From Lachnospiraceae bacterium (GTDB lineage: Bacteria; Bacillota; Clostridia; Lachnospirales; Lachnospiraceae), in the NCBI GenBank assembly GCA_017462755.1, contig JAFTQM010000001.1:1-44016 (forward strand): a DNA stretch of 44,016 nt, given 5' to 3'. Shown here piece after piece: positions 42,694-44,016 of this stretch. How positions within the stretch are numbered: the stretch's first letter is position 1; the number at the start of each line of letters is the position of its first letter. Both the position numbers and the translations under genes were made by a program. The notes beneath the pieces are model-generated. The model searched no databases and was not told the DNA's origin. It was given only the letters and a program-made list of their open reading frames with translations.

Positions 42694-43218
42694 TTATATC
42701 TTCATCTCAAAGTAATAGATTATGTTTTCCGTTGCATCGTAAACCGCCATAACCAGATGAAACTCGGTTGCATAATAGGTCTTTTTGTAATCCGGCTCCG
42801 CCTTCGTCTCCGGATGATTCTTGTCAAGGAAAAACCAGTAACCCGACTCAATCTCCTGCAAATCACGTAGTACCAGCCTTCCATCTGCTACCGCACCCTG
42901 ACTCTCCATCGTATCTAGCACCGTGCCTATGGAATTCCATACCTGCTTTTCTGCAAGCGGCAGCTCATGCCAGCCTTCTCCGGCAACTACCTGCTCCACA
43001 TCTGCCGCATGCTCCGGTGTAATCATATAAAAGGTTGCAGCATTGCTGCTCTTTCCCCGATGCTCAAATTCCTCTATCGACTCCGCGCCGATTTCCTCCA
43101 TCGCCAGCTCCACATCACTCTTTTTGGTCATCAAAAAGAACACCAGTCCGGCTACCGCGCATGCCGCTACTATTCCGCCCACAATACCTGTAATAATCTT
43201 CTTCGTCTTTCTCTTCAT
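42694..43218 (-). CDS. Membrane-anchored protein of unknown function
   Basis: A 174-residue protein with a basic start (MKRKTKK), one membrane segment (residues about 8-31, IITGIVGGIVAACAVAGLVFFLM) and an extracellular domain of about 140 residues. The domain contains ATFYMITPEHAADVEQVV, GRLVLRDLQEIESGYWFFLDKNHPE and AVYDATENIIYYFEMKI. It reads like a small alpha/beta domain of the kind found in secreted Firmicute proteins, but I cannot name a family. It has its own strong extended -10 promoter and its own terminator, so it is independent of the galactan operon. Confidence 0.78.
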   Translation of the reverse strand: MKRKTKKIITGIVGGIVAACAVAGLVFFLMTKKSDVELAMEEIGAESIEEFEHRGKSSNAATFYMITPEHAADVEQVVAGEGWHELPLAEKQVWNSIGTVLDTMESQGAVADGRLVLRDLQEIESGYWFFLDKNHPETKAEPDYKKTYYATEFHLVMAVYDATENIIYYFEMKI

Positions 43219-43261
43219 GCCTATGCCATCCTTTGCTTGGGTTTGATATTGACTGCTTTAT

Positions 43262-43290
43262 ATTATAGCACAGTTCTATCGGATTTTCAA
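43262..43290 (-). promoter_or_regulatory. Promoter of the membrane-anchored orphan gene
   Basis: On minus, TTGAAA, a 17-bp spacer ending TGC, and TATAAT (extended -10). Confidence 0.7.
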
Positions 43291-43324
43291 TTCATTCGAG
43301 CACCTTAGGTAAACATGAAACCAA

Positions 43325-43561
43325 TCAATTCATCGGAAGGTTCCCACCTTCATAATTCTCTCTGAAATTGCGCACGAACGGAGCTTTCGAATTTCTTTTG
43401 ATTTCTTCCTCAATATCTTTCAGAAAATCTTTATGATACTTTTCCTCCGTAAAATTCTTTGCATCCAAATATCCTAAAACACCATATTGTTCCGCAAAAT
43501 AATTCGCCACTCTACATCGTACATTTATTTCAACCTGTTCAATCTCCGCAAAAATAATCTG
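43325..43561 (-). pseudogene. Remnant of an Abi-family (Abi_2) abortive-infection gene
   Basis: The open frame translates to about 78 residues matching the middle of Abi_2/AbiD/AbiF-like proteins: IFAEIEQVEINVRCRVANYF, AEQYGVLGYLDAKNF, KYHKDFLKDIEEEIKRN and APFVRNFRENYEGG, where family members read similarly (a YGxLGYLD motif, then an ExxRxxxxPFVxH-like stretch). Both ends are missing: an in-frame TAA sits just before it at 43562-43564, and a TGA follows where the family continues. There is no convincing start or ribosome binding site; GTG 43510 is the only candidate. It is therefore a fragment of a lost defence gene. The family match is from memory. Confidence 0.65.
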
Positions 43562-43577
43562 TTAATATCCCCCTCAA

Positions 43578-43629
43578 ATTAAAAGACCCAACGTGGTCCG
43601 CATCGTTGAGAGGCGTGTTGGGTTCTGTT
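43578..43629 (-). ncRNA. Short hairpin RNA with its own promoter, next to the Abi remnant
   Basis: A consensus promoter (43636-43664) would start a transcript near 43629 that immediately enters a hairpin: right-arm AGAACCCAAC (43626-43617) pairs with GTTGGGTCT (43592-43584), followed by TTTTAATTTG. The whole RNA would be about 50 bases. Internal CAACG/CGTTG allows an alternative fold. Abi-family genes are known to be accompanied by a small structured RNA (the AbiF RNA motif) upstream of the gene, which is exactly this position and strand. Confidence 0.55.
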
Positions 43630-43635
43630 AATCAT

Positions 43636-43664
43636 ATTATATGCAATCACTATCAAAAATGCAA
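43636..43664 (-). promoter_or_regulatory. Promoter of the short hairpin RNA
   Basis: On minus, TTGCAT, a 17-bp spacer and a perfect TATAAT, with no protein start downstream before the hairpin. Confidence 0.65.
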
Positions 43665-43725
43665 TACTTACTCTTGTCTTTTTCCGCTATTTTTTACTCA
43701 TCCACTATTCGCTCTCCCATCTCTT

Positions 43726-44016
43726 CTACGAAATAAAAATCCCAATCACGCACACTGCCTGCCCGTCTTTTACTCCCACAAAGTAAACCGCTCCGCACCC
43801 ACCTTCCTCCGCACAGCTATGAAAGTCCTTCATTGATGCCACACGATATCCATCCTGCTCGACGTATACCAGCTCACAATCCTCCGCACAGGTCAGCTCC
43901 CTCGCAGTTCCCTCGACCGCTTCCCACTGTGTAGACGGAGTATCCGTGCTAACCTCTCTCGCCGTCCGCACCTGCAAGGTATCCATATCCGCAAAACCAT
44001 CCAACCAGACATACTC
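43726..44016 (-). CDS. Unidentified protein, C-terminal part only
   Basis: The frame is open to the right edge, so the start lies outside the window. The visible 96 or so residues read EYVWLDGFADMDTLQVRTAREV, then SECAEDCE-like acidic stretches (ELTCAEDCELVYVEQDGYRVASM), a cysteine-containing segment (HSCAEEGGCGAVYFVGV) and end VCVIGIFIS. No family is recognised. It could be the C-terminal domain of a larger protein. Confidence 0.55.
   Translation of the reverse strand, partial: EYVWLDGFADMDTLQVRTAREVSTDTPSTQWEAVEGTARELTCAEDCELVYVEQDGYRVASMKDFHSCAEEGGCGAVYFVGVKDGQAVCVIGIFIS

Noticed and set aside
43578-43629. The hairpin near the Abi remnant as merely the terminator of the gene at the right edge.
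   Set aside because: Not fully excluded, but the stop of that gene is about 100 bases away and a consensus promoter lies between the two, so a separate RNA is the better reading.
1-44016. T-box leaders, riboswitches, insertion sequences, prophage genes and rRNA.
   Set aside because: I looked for their usual signatures and saw none. The only mobile-type signals are the palindromic repeats and the Abi fragment.

Overview
The window most likely comes from an obligately anaerobic, fibre-degrading Firmicute of the family Lachnospiraceae (the Roseburia / Agathobacter / Lachnospira type; I cannot fix the genus). The reasons are strong AGGAGG ribosome binding sites, consensus sigma-A and B. subtilis-like ECF promoters, lipoprotein-anchored glycosidases, an ABC sugar importer without its own ATPase, a pyruvate formate-lyase plus pyruvate:ferredoxin oxidoreductase pair, and CcpA-type cre sites.

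Layout. 1-2.4 kb (minus): start of lysS, greA, pflA. 2.4-5.1 kb (minus): a pyruvate formate-lyase whose glycyl-radical domain is a separate 80-residue gene, with a third small gene between the two halves that copies the start of that domain. 5.3-14.1 kb (plus, except one minus gene): a secreted GH10 xylanase lipoprotein, a PFOR and a secreted 5'-nucleotidase-type phosphoesterase, with a zinc-ribbon gene on minus between the last two. 14.1-19.5 kb (minus): tRNA-Gln, an AI-2E family permease, a TagF-like/GT4 two-domain transferase and a pyruvyl transferase, preceded at the 14.2 kb end by a folded 150-bp non-coding element. 19.6-25.0 kb: a cation efflux protein, a small acidic membrane protein (plus), an ECF sigma/anti-sigma pair with a recognisable autoregulatory promoter, and two GT2 glycosyltransferases separated by a string of eight hairpins. 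25.1-27.2 kb: prfC, with a terminator-like hairpin at the 5' end of its transcript, and a complete-looking type I toxin-antitoxin locus. 27.3-42.5 kb (minus): a galactan utilisation locus. 42.6-44.0 kb: a membrane-anchored orphan, a remnant of an Abi-family gene next to a short hairpin RNA with its own promoter, and an unidentified partial gene.

How the genes work together. In the galactan locus a LacI regulator sits upstream of a solute-binding lipoprotein and two permeases. These are followed by a 620-residue protein of unknown function overlapping a small zinc-binding protein, a cytoplasmic GH53 galactanase, a TraX-family membrane protein, a secreted modular GH53 galactanase, galT and a GH42 beta-galactosidase. 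The expected flow is surface cleavage of beta-1,4-galactan, import of oligosaccharides, internal trimming by GH53 and GH42, and entry of galactose into the Leloir pathway. Repeated TTGCGCAA half-sites around the lacI and binding-protein promoters and cre sites near lacI and GH42 fit this. PFL and PFOR then split pyruvate to acetyl-CoA with formate or reduced ferredoxin.

The points most worth a second look are the split PFL with its decoy-like middle gene, the type I toxin locus with predicted 5'-3' pairing, the Abi remnant with a promoter-driven hairpin RNA, the unknown 620-residue/zinc-protein pair, and a family of short palindromes that fills several intergenic gaps.
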